From Callorhinus ursinus (Eukaryota; Chordata; Mammalia; Carnivora; Otariidae), in the NCBI RefSeq assembly GCF_003265705.1, contig NW_020312785.1, positions 132,953,474 through 133,017,473 of the forward strand: a stretch of DNA of 64,000 nt, in the 5' to 3' direction. The notes beneath the pieces are model-generated. The model was not told the origin of the DNA, did not search any database, and saw only the letters and a list, made by a program, of their open reading frames with translations. A program made the translations under genes and the position numbers. Below, in pieces: positions 23,400 to 35,654 of the stretch. Positions within the stretch are counted from its first letter, which is position 1. Each line of letters opens with the position of its first letter.

Positions 23400-25085
23400 A
23401 TCTAATTAAAACTTGCAGTTAGAATAAGGTGTGAGGGAATCATTCCCTTGTGCTTGGAAACTGTGTTTAGGAGAAGGTGAGAATCAAAGATGGATGGAGA
23501 GAAAGGTGGAAGCTGCACAAAGATAATACTTTTATGTGCAATGTTCGTTTCCACACCCTCTCTTTCTTAGTTGAGTTGGTCTAGCATATGATCTGAGGTC
23601 AAAATGTAGATTTCCAGAGGGCTTTGTACACACAGATCCATCTCTAGAGCTGTGAGTGGAGAAGAAATCATGAAGAAACAAACAAGAGATGAGGTGGCAT
23701 TTGCCAGAAAGTATATAATGAGGGTTACCATGCATTCCAGTTTGTAGCTGTTATAGATCAAATACCGTATTTTCATCATTTTAGCACTTCTTCCCCCTTT
23801 CATTTTCAAATATTCCCCAGTCTGGGCAATACATTGTATGGCAGCCCTGTCTATAATAAAATATTTATATAAATTCATTTTTGTTTAGGCACTTTTAACG
23901 CTTAATTCTCAACTTAATGCATATCTTTTACTATTTCTTGTGATATTTCATTTAGAAGACAACAAATGTGATAATTTTACTTAAACCCTTATGAAAGCAC
24001 TAAACCAAGCCCCAGAGGGTAGGAATGAATCCATAGATGAAGACGGCAGTCTCTAAACTAGAGATAATTATGAGATATTATACCAAAATCTTTTATAACA
24101 GAGGTAAGTAAAGCTATTTCTGGAAAGGGGAGGCTTTCTCAAGGATGTAGCTTTATCCTAGATGTAAAATACACAGTCAAAAGTTTATTTGGTAGTCCAT
24201 GTAGAGAAGGAATTTTCCAGAAAAAATGTGATCAAACTCATGCAAGCCCTTTGAAAAATAGGGCTAAAAGAAGAAGAAGGGGCCAGGTTTTTCTGTTCCA
24301 CAGTGAAGAGGCAAAAAGATAGAGGAGAAAAAAGAGAAATCATAGTTTCTTTAGTCAGCGATAAAGGCTCTCCTATTTGGTGCCTGCCTAGCCACCACCA
24401 TCACAACAGTATTGCCTGGGAGCTAGCTGGAGGAGTAAAGAATGTAAAGAAAGAATAAAAACAGGGCATTTTCTCCTCTCTCTGACCACCAGAAGCCCCC
24501 TTTCTCTGTCTTCAAGCCAAAATTCAAGGGCTTCTTTGGAGTTCTATCTGTCTGTACCTGGCACATTGTTCCAGGTGTCTAGCTGTCTCCGGATCTAGAA
24601 CAGAAGATACCAGTCGGGGAAATGGTCACCGCACCACTGACTCACGGGTAGTTTGAGTTCTGGTTTCCTTCCCCAATTTGCCTGCTGCCATTACTTTCCA
24701 GATTCCTCAGAGAGCTGCTCCATATATTCCATTCAGAATTTTAAATACATTCACAGAGAGACACAGGATGTCGTATTTTTCTCCATCTTGACTAGAACTG
24801 GACCAAAAAAATACATCTTAATTACTGTAAGGAGACCATCTCTGTGACTGAAAGTGCCCAGAAAACTTCCTACCTGTATTTTGAGAAAGTTATGGGACCT
24901 GACTAGTAGGTTGAATGACCTACTAGTTACATACGGCTAAATCTTCATAAAGAATATTTACAGGTATTTCACCTTCAGTAATCAATTCTATAGAGCTGGC
25001 AGGGAAAAAAGGTCAATCTGAAAGCACTTGAAATGCTTAATTATTTTTCAGAGTACAGAGTATGAAAGAAAAAGCTCAATATCCT
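23400..25085. other. Unannotated sequence
   Basis: About 1.7 kb in which I recognise no repeat, RNA gene or exon. Open frames at 23532-23878 (minus) and 24653-24847 (plus) have no protein-family features. Confidence 0.35.
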
Positions 25086-25089
25086 AACT

Positions 25090-25510
25090 TTGGCTCTCCG
25101 CTTCACTGAATCACCAAAATAAAGGGAAGTCTTCAGCCATGGCTTCAGATTGAGGCAGGATGAGAACTTCATCATGCCTGCGTTATTGTTGGAGGATTGA
25201 TTCAAAAATAAAAGACCTAAGTTTCAGCTGGTCCCAAACTATGGAGAATTTTACCCACACAAAGCCCCCATTTGCCAATGCAAATCTGATAATTGGACAC
25301 TTAATTACCCTATTTGCACACATAAATGAAGGGTGTGCCGGCGAGAAATCAGAGCCCACTCTTAAAACTTTGGCCCCAAGCAATGAAACCACATGCTTTT
25401 GTCAACAGCTAAATTGATTAGAATTGTGTTTATTTCTGCTCGTGTTAGTCCACATGTATTTTCACTGGAGCCTGATGTCTATTGAGTTAAAGCTTAGTTA
25501 AAAAACCTAC
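25090..25510. promoter_or_regulatory. Repeat-free block, possible conserved non-coding element
   Basis: Unique sequence with dense homeodomain-type cores (GGACACTTAATTACCC, CTAAATTGATTAGAATTG, GAGTTAAAGCTTAGTTAAA), the POU-like GCCAATGCAAATCTGATAAT, a GATTGATT motif and unusual CpGs (GTGCCGGCGAGAAATC). It has no simple repeats. This profile is often seen in deeply conserved developmental enhancers, but conservation cannot be tested here. Confidence 0.35.
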
Positions 25511-26860
25511 GTTATGCAGAAAACCTAGATAGTAATTGCCAACTATGTGCCAAGAATCCTTTCATTTTATAGAGAATGCAAGGTCTGAATAAAAAGAAAT
25601 ATTCTTTGCAACCTCATATGCTTGGGCAGACTCAGCAGCCTTATAGTCATAATAAAGACAGAAGGGCCTTTTAAAAGAATACTTTAAGCAAAATTTCCAG
25701 CATGGATTACTCTCTTGGGTAAATGGCTCAGGCATTGAATTCTCCTATTTCCCTGGGGCAGGTAAAGGGGTGAATTTTCTCTGAATATCTTCTAGCTAGA
25801 CAGTGTCCTAACTATGTCCTGGGGCGGGGGGGATCTTTGATTTGGAAGAATCTATTGTGAGTAAGTCCATCTGGGTTTCCTCCCCATGAATAGAAACATT
25901 AAGAGTTGGCTGTTTCTTGATTGTTGATTATATATAGACCTGAGTTCTAGTCCTGGCTCTAATTCAAACAAGCCATGTACTACTGGGGACAGATTCAACT
26001 CCTTACAATTGCTGAATAATAGTAAAGGAAAAAGGGAACGCCTGTCAGGGAGGGTCAGGCAGTGGGTCTGAGAAGTGGAGTCAGGCCACAGGAGGCCACT
26101 ACAGTGTCAAAAGGAGGATAAGTAATAAGGAATGATCAATGGGTTTGGCGATTTAAAAGTCACTGGTTACCTTCATCTTTGTTTTGGTCACCAGATATTC
26201 AATAAATACTTGTTGAGTGAATGACTTACTCATCAGCACCATTTATTGAGCACACTCTGCACAGGGAGCACTGTGTGAGGAGTCAAGAGTACCCAGAAAA
26301 AGAAAATGGCCCCCAGCCTACAAAACTACTGCAAGAGTGCTCCTTGAAGAGTAAAAACTCACCAAGGGGAAACAATATTAAACAAGACAAAGTTGAAAGA
26401 CTCAATGTGAAGATGAGGGGCTAGATGACCTTTGAGTTCTTACAAGTGATAGGATGCCTACTGTGTATTCTTTGGAGGGGTTCTCCTCCCAGTCTGGAGT
26501 TCAGGGGCTCAAACTGTAGAATGATTGGAGCTGGCTTGCCTCCACCACTACTGTGATGTCCTTGGGTTCAACAGTGCCAAGCAATGCAGAGGAGCTATGC
26601 AGAGAAGTTGCCCCACCTTAACACAATGATAACTATAGAACTCCGGGCACAAGCCTGGATACTGCCAGCCTGGGAGGAGAAGGCTTACTTTTATCACTGC
26701 TTTGGTCTTCTGGATTATGCGACATCAGAGCACTCCTGCTTGGGCTCTGTCTTCTGTTATTGCTCATGATATATATCTCAGATATATGACAGAATACTCA
26801 TTTATATTCTTCTTTCACATTTAAAACAGAAAACAAATACATCACTGCTTGCAAAACTAT
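25511..26860. other. Mostly unannotated; short MIR/L2 tails
   Basis: GACCTGAGTTCTAGTCCTGG near 25938 resembles a MIR core and GATATTCAATAAATACTTGTTG near 26193 resembles an L2 or MIR tail. The rest, including plus frames at 26221-26424 and 26584-26769, holds nothing I recognise. Confidence 0.4.
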
Positions 26861-26874
26861 GCTTCTGTCCATTG

Positions 26875-27005
26875 TTTATGCTCAAGGTTAATTTTCCAAC
26901 GCATCCTTCTGCTAATGGAAAGAGTTATGTGTGAAAACTGTTAATTTAAGAGCAGGAGCAGAAATGCAAGCTGTTTATGTTGTATTCATTATTATGATCA
27001 ATGTC
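26875..27005. promoter_or_regulatory. Short repeat-free block, weak enhancer-like candidate
   Basis: CAACGCATCCTTCTGCTAATGG, GTTAATTTAAGAGCAGGAGC and GTTGTATTCATTATTATGATC give TAAT-rich unique sequence. The evidence is compositional only. Confidence 0.2.
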
Positions 27006-27307
27006 TTCACCATCCCCTACCCCTCAATAAAAAGTATTGTCTAATATTCATCACAATTTACATTTTCTTCTTTTGTGTCTTCTTTTTTTGAGAAGCTGCT
27101 GGTGCTATTCCGATGGGTTGACCAGAAGTAGTTCAAAAAGTAAGTGACTCTATTCATTGAATACAGAAGAACAGTGTTATTGTCAGTGGTTAAACAAAAC
27201 TCTGACTAAACTTTAGAGGTCAAGGGGTTAAGAGAAATGTTTTTTCACTACTAAAAACCTGTGAACTTTAGCTGGGTCTTGTTGGTTTAGAAGCTTAAGA
27301 AAGAAAA

Positions 27308-27480
27308 AGAAACTAACATTTATTGTCTACTAGATTCCAGGCTCATTGACCACATCATCTCAGTTAACTCTTTCTACCACCTTTAGATAGTTATTACATT
27401 CATTTCACAGACCATGAAAGTGTTGTTCAGAGAAGTTTGGCAACTTGCACAAGATCACCCAGTGAAGGAGAATCACCAGA
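27308..27480 (-). repeat. MIR fragment, reverse orientation
   Basis: AACATTTATTGTCTACTAGA, CATCTCAGTTAACTCTTTC, CATTCATTTCACAGACCATG, TCAGAGAAGTTTGGCAAC and TTGCACAAGATCACCCAGTG follow the MIR order in reverse. Confidence 0.72.
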
Positions 27481-27643
27481 AGGAATGTTCTACAACCTCA
27501 AGATACATCTAGGATATTGATGTTTTTTAAGCCATGAATAGGAAATCAATTCAAGTGTCATGACTGGAGTTTTTAAAATTAAAAATAGACTAGATTAGAT
27601 TTGAAAATATCCAAGTATTGTTTCCTTAAGCTTTTGCTTTATG

Positions 27644-27697
27644 CGGTGTGTGCGTGTGTGCGTGCATGCATGTGCACGTGTTTGTGTGTATGTGTAT
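27644..27697. repeat. Imperfect (TG)n microsatellite
   Basis: Alternating purine-pyrimidine tract (GTGTGTGCGTGTGTGCGTG, then GCATGCATGTGCACGTG, then GTTTGTGTGTATGTG) of about 54 bp with interruptions. Confidence 0.85.
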
Positions 27698-28685
27698 ACT
27701 ATGTGATGATGAAAAATGTATTTCTCCCTATGAGTTTTGGCCAAGAAGTTTGAAAGCCACTACAATTGCCCATGCTGGCACTATGCAATAGGAATAATTT
27801 GTCTAGTTAATTATCACTGGGGCATCTGTATGATTTTTAATCCAAACCAGGACACTTCAGAGAATGAAAGAAAGTTCTATTATTAATTATATAAAGTTAG
27901 CAAACATAAACAGGATTATTCTGGGGAAAGTGGGATGGGTGTTCACCTGATTATAATCCACTCCTCGTATCCAATTATCTCTTTCATTTTAGAACAAAAT
28001 GACTGATGAAAAGTAGAAAATTCACTTAGGAGAGTATGTAACTCATCTCATACTTGGGGAAGTAAAACAAATGTTTTAGGCTATAATTATATGTTCTTCT
28101 CTAGCACACAATTGAGATCTAAATCATTGTACACTTACCCAAATAATGTATCCCTTATCCGGAGATTGCAACACTTGTCAGCATAATCTGGTGTTATTAA
28201 TTTTGTTAGTAATTAAATTATTAAAGTATGGAATGAAGAGTTATAATATCAAAAGATAGGTCTCTTGTGTCAGGGGCAAAAGGGGTATGATAGTTTTGTG
28301 TCCATAACTCATTTATGCAATATCCATTGCATTCCTATAGATAATAGCAGGAGCATTTGCAAAGTTAACTTCACCCTTTTATCTTCACTACACTTACAAA
28401 ATGTGTATGGTATTAGTTTTAGAAGGCTGAATTTCTAAAGTAAATAACTAGATGGAAATACGTGGAGGAAGCAAGAATCAAAATATCATATGTCATGTTC
28501 AATCTGGAAATATGGATGCTGTGTCTATGGACAGGTGCTTAGTGACTTCTTAAGCATATGTGGCACTTTAGCACACCTTGCTCTTCTGTTCACCTTTGAC
28601 ATCTTCTGGAAAAGAATGGAAAATGTCAGGTTATTAGGATCACTTGACTTTTTTGCTACCATAGCTCTTCCAGTTTTTTTCCTTC
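27698..28685. other. Unannotated sequence
   Basis: AT-rich, no family recognised. An 85-codon plus frame (28490-28747) is hydrophobic in its C-terminal part and overlaps the repeat that follows. It is not supported as a gene. Confidence 0.4.
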
Positions 28686-28689
28686 TATT

Positions 28690-29165
28690 TATTCATTTTG
28701 TAGATCTATTTGTGATTTATATGCTAGGCACTGTGCTAAAACACTAGGGATAGAAAGATGAATGAGAAATGTTCTCTGCTCTCAGAATGTGTATAGTCAG
28801 AGAGAGATACAGAGAAAAAAAAGAGACATATATAAATGGATAAAAGGCAATACAATGTGACAAAAGCTATAGTAAATGAACAGCATTCTCTAGAAATTCA
28901 GCGTTCTGGGAAGACCACCTCTGCCTGGGGAAGTCAAGGAGGTAAGAGATAGGGAGAGAGCACTCCAGGCAGATTAAAGAAGTGTGTGCAGGGCCTGGAG
29001 CCCTGAAACGATATTGTATGTTTTGAGACTGATGGACGTTCTTACAGAAAAGTGCTGGAAAATGACATTTGGAATACAGGCACCAGATTGTAAAAAGTTT
29101 TCTGTGTTATGATACAAAGTCTAATTACATCGGCAGCAGCCAGACAATAAATCATGTGATGGGTG
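28690..29165 (+). repeat. Ancient interspersed repeat fragment
   Basis: TATGCTAGGCACTGTGCTAA, GATAGAAAGATGAATGAG, CTCTGCTCTCAGAATGTG, AATACAATGTGACAAAAGC, TCTGCCTGGGGAAGTCAAGG, CACTCCAGGCAGATTAAAG and GTGTGCAGGGCCTGGAGCCC keep the order of the repeat at 2785-3365 and are better preserved here. Confidence 0.6.
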
Positions 29166-29334
29166 GAAAGAAAATAATTAGGGCTTTACATTTTTCTTCA
29201 ATAGAAAGAAAACTTCTTAGACATATGATTGATAGACTATGATTAGAAGAGCCTGTGGTACGATGTCAGGCAAGAGAAGAGGACTACAGCAGGTTAAAGA
29301 CAGCTGGATAGGCAGGAGGATCCATTCCTTTCTA

Positions 29335-29690
29335 GAATCTCTGACTCCTTTGACTAATGGGTTATGACCAAAGTAACATGACACTTAGTCCAAACCTAGT
29401 CATTACGAGGACTGGCAACTTCTGCCTTGGTCTCAAGTCCTCAGTTGCCATGAGGACTACGTTGCATGGAGAGGCTACAAATCTATAAGACGTGTGGGCG
29501 AGGCCATCTTGTACCCTCCAGACTAGATCAGCTGAATACCACTGAATGGCCAAGTAGATTGGAAGACCCATCCAGCTAACTCCTCTGTGAATTCCTGATC
29601 CACAGAATAATGAGATACAATAAAATGATTGTTGCTGACACCACCAAGTTGGGATGGCTCTCCAGCAATAAACTACCAGAACAAGGACTT
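29335..29690 (+). repeat. LTR-like repeat fragment
   Basis: GGCCATCTTGTACCCTCCAG, GATCAGCTGAATACCACTG, AAGACCCATCCAGCTAACTC, CACAGAATAATGAGATAC and AATAAAATGATTGTTGCTG share the 3' organisation of the elements at 1305-1755 and 12795-13485. Confidence 0.45.
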
Positions 29691-30690
29691 AGATTAAAAT
29701 ATTTTAATTGACAAAATGATATATTCAAGATATTTACAAGTTACAAACAATAAGACTTGAAGCCAAATGGAATTTGGAGTGGAGAAGGAAGATTTGAAAA
29801 TAATAACTAATACTTACTGGGTCCTGAGGGTGTTGAACACAATACCAGAAAGGGAGCCACAAATATAAACATTTTCTGCACTCTGGAACTCAAAATCTGG
29901 TAGTAGATCCTATAATTTTCCAAAGCCTATGGCCATTCAGCCAAATTTGAGATTAACAGCCTAACTCCTAATAAGACATGACTCCTCTTCAATTACTGTT
30001 GCAAACAAAGCTATTTTTTTTCACCTAGACAGAAAACTACTTGAGTGCAGACCAACATAAACTTAGTGAATTTAGATCTCACTAGCAAGCTTGAGGTTGT
30101 TCCTGTCTAAAAACTCTGAACCTCCATGATAGGATACCCAAAGCCCTGCTGTGCCTCCTGGGAGAAATAACAAAGATTTTGAGACAGATGGTTCTTTCTC
30201 ACTATGCCAGAATTATGATCCTTGAATCATGGCACTTCAAGGGATTGCATTAAAGAATAAAATTTAGTCCAACCTCTGGAAGATGTGTCCTTGTCAGAGG
30301 GAACTCACTTTGAGGGGAGATACAAGGAGTACAGGGTCCATTAAATATTATATGACATATTATACAACAATATTGTACATATTATATTACTCTCTGAGAA
30401 CCCAATAAATACCCGGGAACACCAGTGGAGGTGGGGATAGCGGTTGCTTTCAACTCTATGAGAGCAGAAGTGTCAGGGTGAATGCCAAAAGCATTCAGAA
30501 AGTCAGCCATGGATTTGTCTGATTTGTTTTTCAATAAGCATGTATTACTTCTACAATTAGAGAAGTCTGTATCATTACAAACTTTAAATTAAAGACAAAC
30601 AATCAATTTATTGGTGGTCAAGGTGATCCTTTAAGCATTTAAGATCCTTTCAGACTAAAGGAATTGGGCTGAATGGGTTGGGGGGATTAG
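29691..30690. other. Unannotated AT-rich sequence
   Basis: About 1 kb with no recognised element. The A-rich ATTATACAACAATATTGTAC near 30359 is low-complexity. Confidence 0.35.
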
Positions 30691-30694
30691 GTTA

Positions 30695-32060
30695 GGATTT
30701 CCGTAATAATTGTGTTGAAACTGTAGATAATTTTGAAAGTATTGCAATCTTAACAATATTCAGTCTTCCAGTCCTCGAACATGGAATGTCTTTCCATTTA
30801 TTTAGCCTTTCTTGAATGTCTTCCAACAAATATTTTCTAGTTTTTAAAATATAAGTTTTGCACTTCTTTTGTTAAATTCATTCGAGAGTATTTTATTCTT
30901 TTTAATGTAATTGTAAATGGGATTGTTTTCTTAATTTTGTTTTCTGATTGCTCATTGCAAGTGTATAGAATTACAATTGAGTTTGTATATTGAGCTTGTA
31001 CTCTGCAACTTTGCTGAACTTTTTCATTAGTTCTAATGATGTTTTTTGTTTGTTTATTTTGCTTTTTAAAGATTTTATTTATTTATTTATTTGAGAAAAA
31101 GAGCACAAGCAGGAGGGGAGGGGAGAGGGAGAAGCAGACTTCCTGCTGAGCAGGGAGCTCAACGTGGGGCTTGATACCAGGATCCCGAGATCATGACCTG
31201 AGCCAAAGGCAAATGTTTAACCTACTGAGCCACCCAGGCGCCCCAGTTCTAATGGTTTTAATGATTTCCTTAAGATTTTCTATGTACAAGATTATGTCAT
31301 TTACAAATATAGCTTTATTACTTTCTTTCCAATCTAAATGCATTTTGTTTCACTTTCTTGCCAATTGCTCTAGCTGGAAAACCAGTAAAATGTTTAATAG
31401 AAATGGTGAAAGCACATATCCTTGTTTTATTCCTGATCTTACCAAGAAAGAAGTCAGTCTTTCATTATTAAGTATGATGATAGTTGTGAGTTTTTGTAGA
31501 TGCTGTTATCAGGTTGAGAAAGTTCCCTCCTATTCGTAGTTTATTGAATATATTTATTATAAAGTAGTGTCAGATATTGTCAAATGCTTTTTCTGCATTT
31601 ATCGAGATGATCATATTTTTTTGGTACTTTATTCTAATAACATGATGTATTACATTAATTGATTTTGAGTGTTAAACTTATATTCTTGGGAAACATCCCA
31701 TTTTAGTCATACTGCATGGTCCATTTGACATGTTGCTGGATTAGGTTTGCTAGTATTCTGTTGAGGAATTTTGTATCTATATTCATAAGTTATGTTGATC
31801 TTAATTTTCTATTCTTATGCTGTCTGTCTGTTTTTAGTATCAGAGTAATACTGGTCTCATAGACTTGATTATGAAGTATTACCTCTTCTTTCTTTTTTGA
31901 GAGTTTTTGAAAGATTGTTCATTTGTCTTTCAACATTTGATAGATTTCACCAGTGAAGCCATTAGGGACTAAGCTTTTCTTTGCAGGACATGTTTTGATT
32001 ACTAATTCTATCTCTTTACTTTTTATAGGTATTCTCATATCTTCTATTTATTCTTGAGCA
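30695..32060 (-). mobile_element. Decayed LINE-1 ORF2 (reverse transcriptase region)
   Basis: The plus strand reads as reverse-complement ORF2: TTAACAATATTCAGTCTTCC, TGTCTTTCCATTTATTTAGCC, CTGCAACTTTGCTGAAC, ACAAGATTATGTCATTTAC, AATGGTGAAAGCACATATCC, TATCGAGATGATCATAT and CATTTGATAGATTTCACCAGTG. Stops break every frame. A CanSINE sits inside at 31039-31244. With 32680-34980 it probably forms one old element, although about 600 bp between them lacks recognisable endonuclease sequence. Confidence 0.85.
31039..31244 (-). mobile_element. CanSINE, reverse orientation, inside L1
   Basis: T-rich lead-in, TTTTTAAAGATTTTATTTATT, a GAGAAAAAGAGCACAAGCAGG stretch, CCTGCTGAGCAGGGAGCTC, ATACCAGGATCCCGAGATCA and CTGAGCCACCCAGGCGCCCC. 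A perfect duplication AGTTCTAATG lies at 31029-31038 and 31245-31254 within L1 ORF2 sequence. Confidence 0.95.
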
Positions 32061-32192
32061 AGTTTAAAATACATTGTTAAAACCATTACTTTATGTAATT
32101 TTATACCTACTAAAGAAGCTAAGAAAAGAAAGCAGAACAAGTATATATTTATAGATTTTGTTATACTTTCTTTTAAAATATTTCATGTTCTT

Positions 32193-32362
32193 GGGTGCCT
32201 GGGTGGCTCAGATGGTTAAGTGTCTGCCTTCAGCTCAGGTCATGATCCTAGGGCCCAGGGATCGAGTCCTGCATTGGGCTCCCTTCTCGGTAGGGAGCCT
32301 GCTTCTCCCTCTGCCTCTGTTCTCTCTGTCTCTCTTGAATAAATAAATAAAATCCTTGAAAA

Positions 32363-32405
<43 letters not shown>

Positions 32406-32410
32406 GTAAA
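32193..32410 (+). mobile_element. CanSINE with expanded (AAAT)n tail
   Basis: GGGTGCCTGGGTGGCTCAG head, TCATGATCCTAGGGCCCAGG core, CCTTCTCGGTAGGGAGCC and the tail AAATAAATAAAATCCTTG continuing into a 57-bp (AAAT)n tract. A perfect 19-bp target-site duplication (TAAAATATTTCATGTTCTT) lies at 32174-32192 and 32411-32429, the longest in the window. Confidence 0.97.
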
Positions 32411-32415
32411 TAAAA
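32359..32415. repeat. (AAAT)n microsatellite
   Basis: About 14 AAAT units, the last ones interrupted by AAGTAAAT, grown from the SINE tail and likely length-variable. Confidence 0.93.
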
Positions 32416-32539
32416 TATTTCATGTTCTTTTCCTTTGTTCCTGTGGATTCAAATTTACCACCTGTGTCATTTTTGTTGTTGTTGTTGTTGTTCATTTTTC
32501 CAATACAGCTTTGCTACCACCCACCTCCTTTGTAATATT

Positions 32540-34985
32540 ATTGTCAAATATAATACATTTCTATATGTTAGAGGCCCAATAGTTCAATTATATACATAGT
32601 CTTTAAATTACTTTAAATATGCATTTATACTGTCTTTTAAAATTATATTTACAGTTGCTTGTTTGTTGAATACATGCAAATTACTGTCTGGATCACTTAC
32701 TTTCAGGTAGAAAAACTTCCTTTAGTATTTCTTGTAAGGAAAATCAGCAAGCAAATAAATTCTATTAGTTTTTTGTTTATCTGGTATGTCTTTACTTCAT
32801 TTTCATTTTTCAAAAATAGTTTTGCTGGATATACGATTCCTGGTTGACAATTTCTTCTTTCAGCACTTTGGATATTGCATCCTACTGCCTTTTGAACCCC
32901 ACTGGTTTTGTTTTTGATGAAAAGTCGGCTGTTTATCTTACTGAAATTCTGTTGTACATACGTCATTTTCTCTTTGTCTTCATCTTTCAGCATTATTACT
33001 ATGATGTGTCTATGTTAAATCTCTTCATGCTTACCTTACTTTATATTGTTCATGGAGCTTTTTGGATGTGTATATTACACATTTCCAGCAAATCTGGAAA
33101 AGTTTTAGCAATTATTTTTTCAAATATTTTTTCTGCTTCGTCTTTTCTCTCTTCTCTTCTGGTACTCTTATCATGATATGTTGATGCTCGTAATGGTATC
33201 CCACATTTCTCTGGCTCTGTTCATTTTTCTTCATTCTTTTTTCTCTCTGTTCTTCAGATTTCATTAGTCCTATCAATTTATCTTCAAATCCACTGATTCT
33301 TTTTTTCTGCAGGTTCAAAACTACTTTGAACGCTTCTAGTGAATTTTTCATTTTGGTTATAATGCTCTTCAACTCCAGAATTTCCATTTGGATCTCTTTT
33401 ATGATTTCTACATCTTTTTTGATATTATGTATTTGATTAGACATTGTTACCATAGCTTCTTTTACCTTCTTTAGGCATACTTTCCTTTAGTTCTTTGAAC
33501 ATACTTACAATGGTTTTTTTGAAACCTGTGTTAAATCTGATATCTGGGCCTTTTCACAGTCAGTTTTTGTTGCCTGGTATTTTTTTGTGTATAGGTCACA
33601 CATTGTGTGTGTGTTTCTTTGCATATCTTGTGATTTTTTTTCACATTTTGAACACTGGAAATTTATAGAAATTCTGTACTGATTCACCTTCTCCCTCTCA
33701 CATTTTGAACACTGGAAATTTATAGAAATTCTGAATACTGATTCACCTTCTCCCTCTCCAGGGCTTGTTTTTTTTTTATTGCTTTCTTGTTGGCTGTCTT
33801 ACTGACTTGACTACATTATTTCAGTGAGGCCTATACCACTTTCAATGCGTAGTTTCTGTTGTCATTTCTCAGAGGGTGCAGTCTTGAGCATGTGCACAGT
33901 CAATGTGGGAGGACTAGTTTGGGGAGGGTTCACTTTGAATATCTCTTTCTCTTATTCCTTTGTTAAGTTGTCTGCTTTTGGTATCACACCCAGTTATTAG
34001 GCTGTGTTAATGCTGGCTGGATGCTCTATTACATTCTACAATGCCTTGGAGAAGAAATTGATCTGGAGTCTGGCACAATTAAATTCAAGCAGGGATAGTT
34101 TTTGAGGCTAGTCTTTGAGGTTTGTTATGACTCCAGCAAAGCTACACTTAGCTGTGTCTTTCTCTGGTTCTTAGTCAATTGGCTGGCCTATGATTTAGTT
34201 TGTTATTCTCACAGAATTATCTGCCTCCTCTTAATTATTCATCACCAAAATCTCCAGTGTTTTTGAGAGACCTTCTAGGTGTAAACTTCCCACATACTCT
34301 GTCTCAAATAAAATCAGTTCCTTTGGCAATCTTAAGAGCTCTCTATTCTTATGGAATGCTTCTCCACATAGGAAAAAACAATCTCTGAGCCATTGCTCTG
34401 GGCACTGAGCAGGAGCCACAGCCTCTGATCTTCTTAGTTTGCCTTCCTGACTTAGAACCCTTAACCTACTATCAAGCTGGGGCAAAGATGATTAGGACCC
34501 CAGAATTCTTGGCCTACCATACCTGGAGTAGAATCTCCATCCCATAAATAGGAGCTGGGTAGGAGAAGGGAAAGCCTGACCTCTTGGTGACACTCACTGA
34601 GAATGTAGCCTCTGAAATTTAGCATTGAAAGAGATGAGAAATGCTGGTGGCCTTCTCCTCCTGATGAGATACTCTATCCCTTAATAGAGAGCTGAGGGAA
34701 GAGGGTGCTTTCTCTTCTTTGTCATGCCCAAAGTGTAGCTTTCTTAAAACTGAGCTGGGCGGTAAGAGAAGTAGTAAAAGAGTGAGTCATGACTCAGGGG
34801 CCATAGACTCTTGCTTTTCTTACTTAGTTTTAGTAGGTTTTCTTGATTAAATGTTTCTTCACTTGCTCTATGACCTCTGTTCAATTTCCATAGTAAACTG
34901 TTTTTTTTTTAATATAATTTTCACCAGTTGCACTTGTTTCTCTGAGGATTGGGCCCATAGAGGTCCTCATACTGCAATTCCAGAA
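32540..34985 (-). mobile_element. Decayed LINE-1 or HAL1 ORF1 with 5' region
   Basis: Minus-strand frames give ORF1 landmarks in order. A coiled-coil stretch comes first (MEILELKSIITKMKNSLEAF, then RISGFEDKLIGLMKSEEQ, REKRMKKNEQSQRN, 33453-33112). The C-terminal end follows (AERRNCQPGIVYPAKLFLKN, about 32880-32760). Higher coordinates to about 34985 look like the long 5' leader of an old L1 or HAL1 element. All frames are interrupted. A 57-bp tandem duplication at 33641-33756 is internal. The boundary near 34985 is approximate. Confidence 0.72.
33641..33756. repeat. 57/59-bp tandem duplication
   Basis: TCACATTTTGAACACTGGAA through CACCTTCTCCCTC occurs at 33641-33697 and again at 33698-33756. 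The only difference is a 2-bp insertion (CTGTACTG versus CTGAATACTG). The near identity shows it is far younger than the L1 it lies in. Confidence 0.95.
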
Positions 34986-34989
34986 GTAG

Positions 34990-35650
34990 AACTCACAATG
35001 GGAATTTTTATCTATAGTTTTGTGGAAAGAGGAAGAAGCCAAATTTCATATAACACAACATAATTTTCTTAAAAACCTCTTCAAATATCTTTCTTATTCT
35101 CATAATTTCTCTATTCCTAGAAACACCTACCATAATCTCCCTTTCTCTTCTTTCTCTGGCTCCCATCTTTCACTATACCTTGCTTTGCCATTTCCCTTTC
35201 ATCTGCATGGCCTCCTCCCATCACCACTGCCCCCACACCCCAACCCATGCAATCATCTCTTTGGGTTCCCCCATCATCCTTGTCTTATGTAAGTGTGTTC
35301 AGCTTTCTCTGTGCTTCTCTTTCCATGACAGAGCCAACATCTTACTTAGTGAAACAAAAACTTCCATCTGCAATATAATCTCCTTGGTAGCCCTAAGAAT
35401 AGGAAGAGGTAAAAGGCAATGTAACATTCCTTCTTACCATGATACTTTATATTTTAACTTCAGATCTTTAAATTTCATAAATGCCACTTTTATTAGCTAT
35501 GGTTGATAGGATGTCATAACCAAGGACACTGTTAATGCCTTCAAGGAACTGCTAACTGTTTGAGACTTACACTCTCCCAATCTGTAGAGTAAATGCAAAT
35601 CAACTTAAATAAATAAATATTTACTGATATTTTTGGTTTAGACCAAAATG
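34990..35650. other. Unannotated sequence
   Basis: Pyrimidine-rich in the middle (35140-35290), with no family recognised. Frames at 35020-35292 and 35180-35506 are proline- and serine-biased consequences of that composition. Confidence 0.4.
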
Positions 35651-35654
35651 CATC

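Noticed and set aside
33112..33453. Coiled-coil 113-codon minus frame as a host gene
   Set aside because: It matches L1 ORF1 coiled-coil landmarks and is followed by the ORF1 C-terminal piece in a broken frame.
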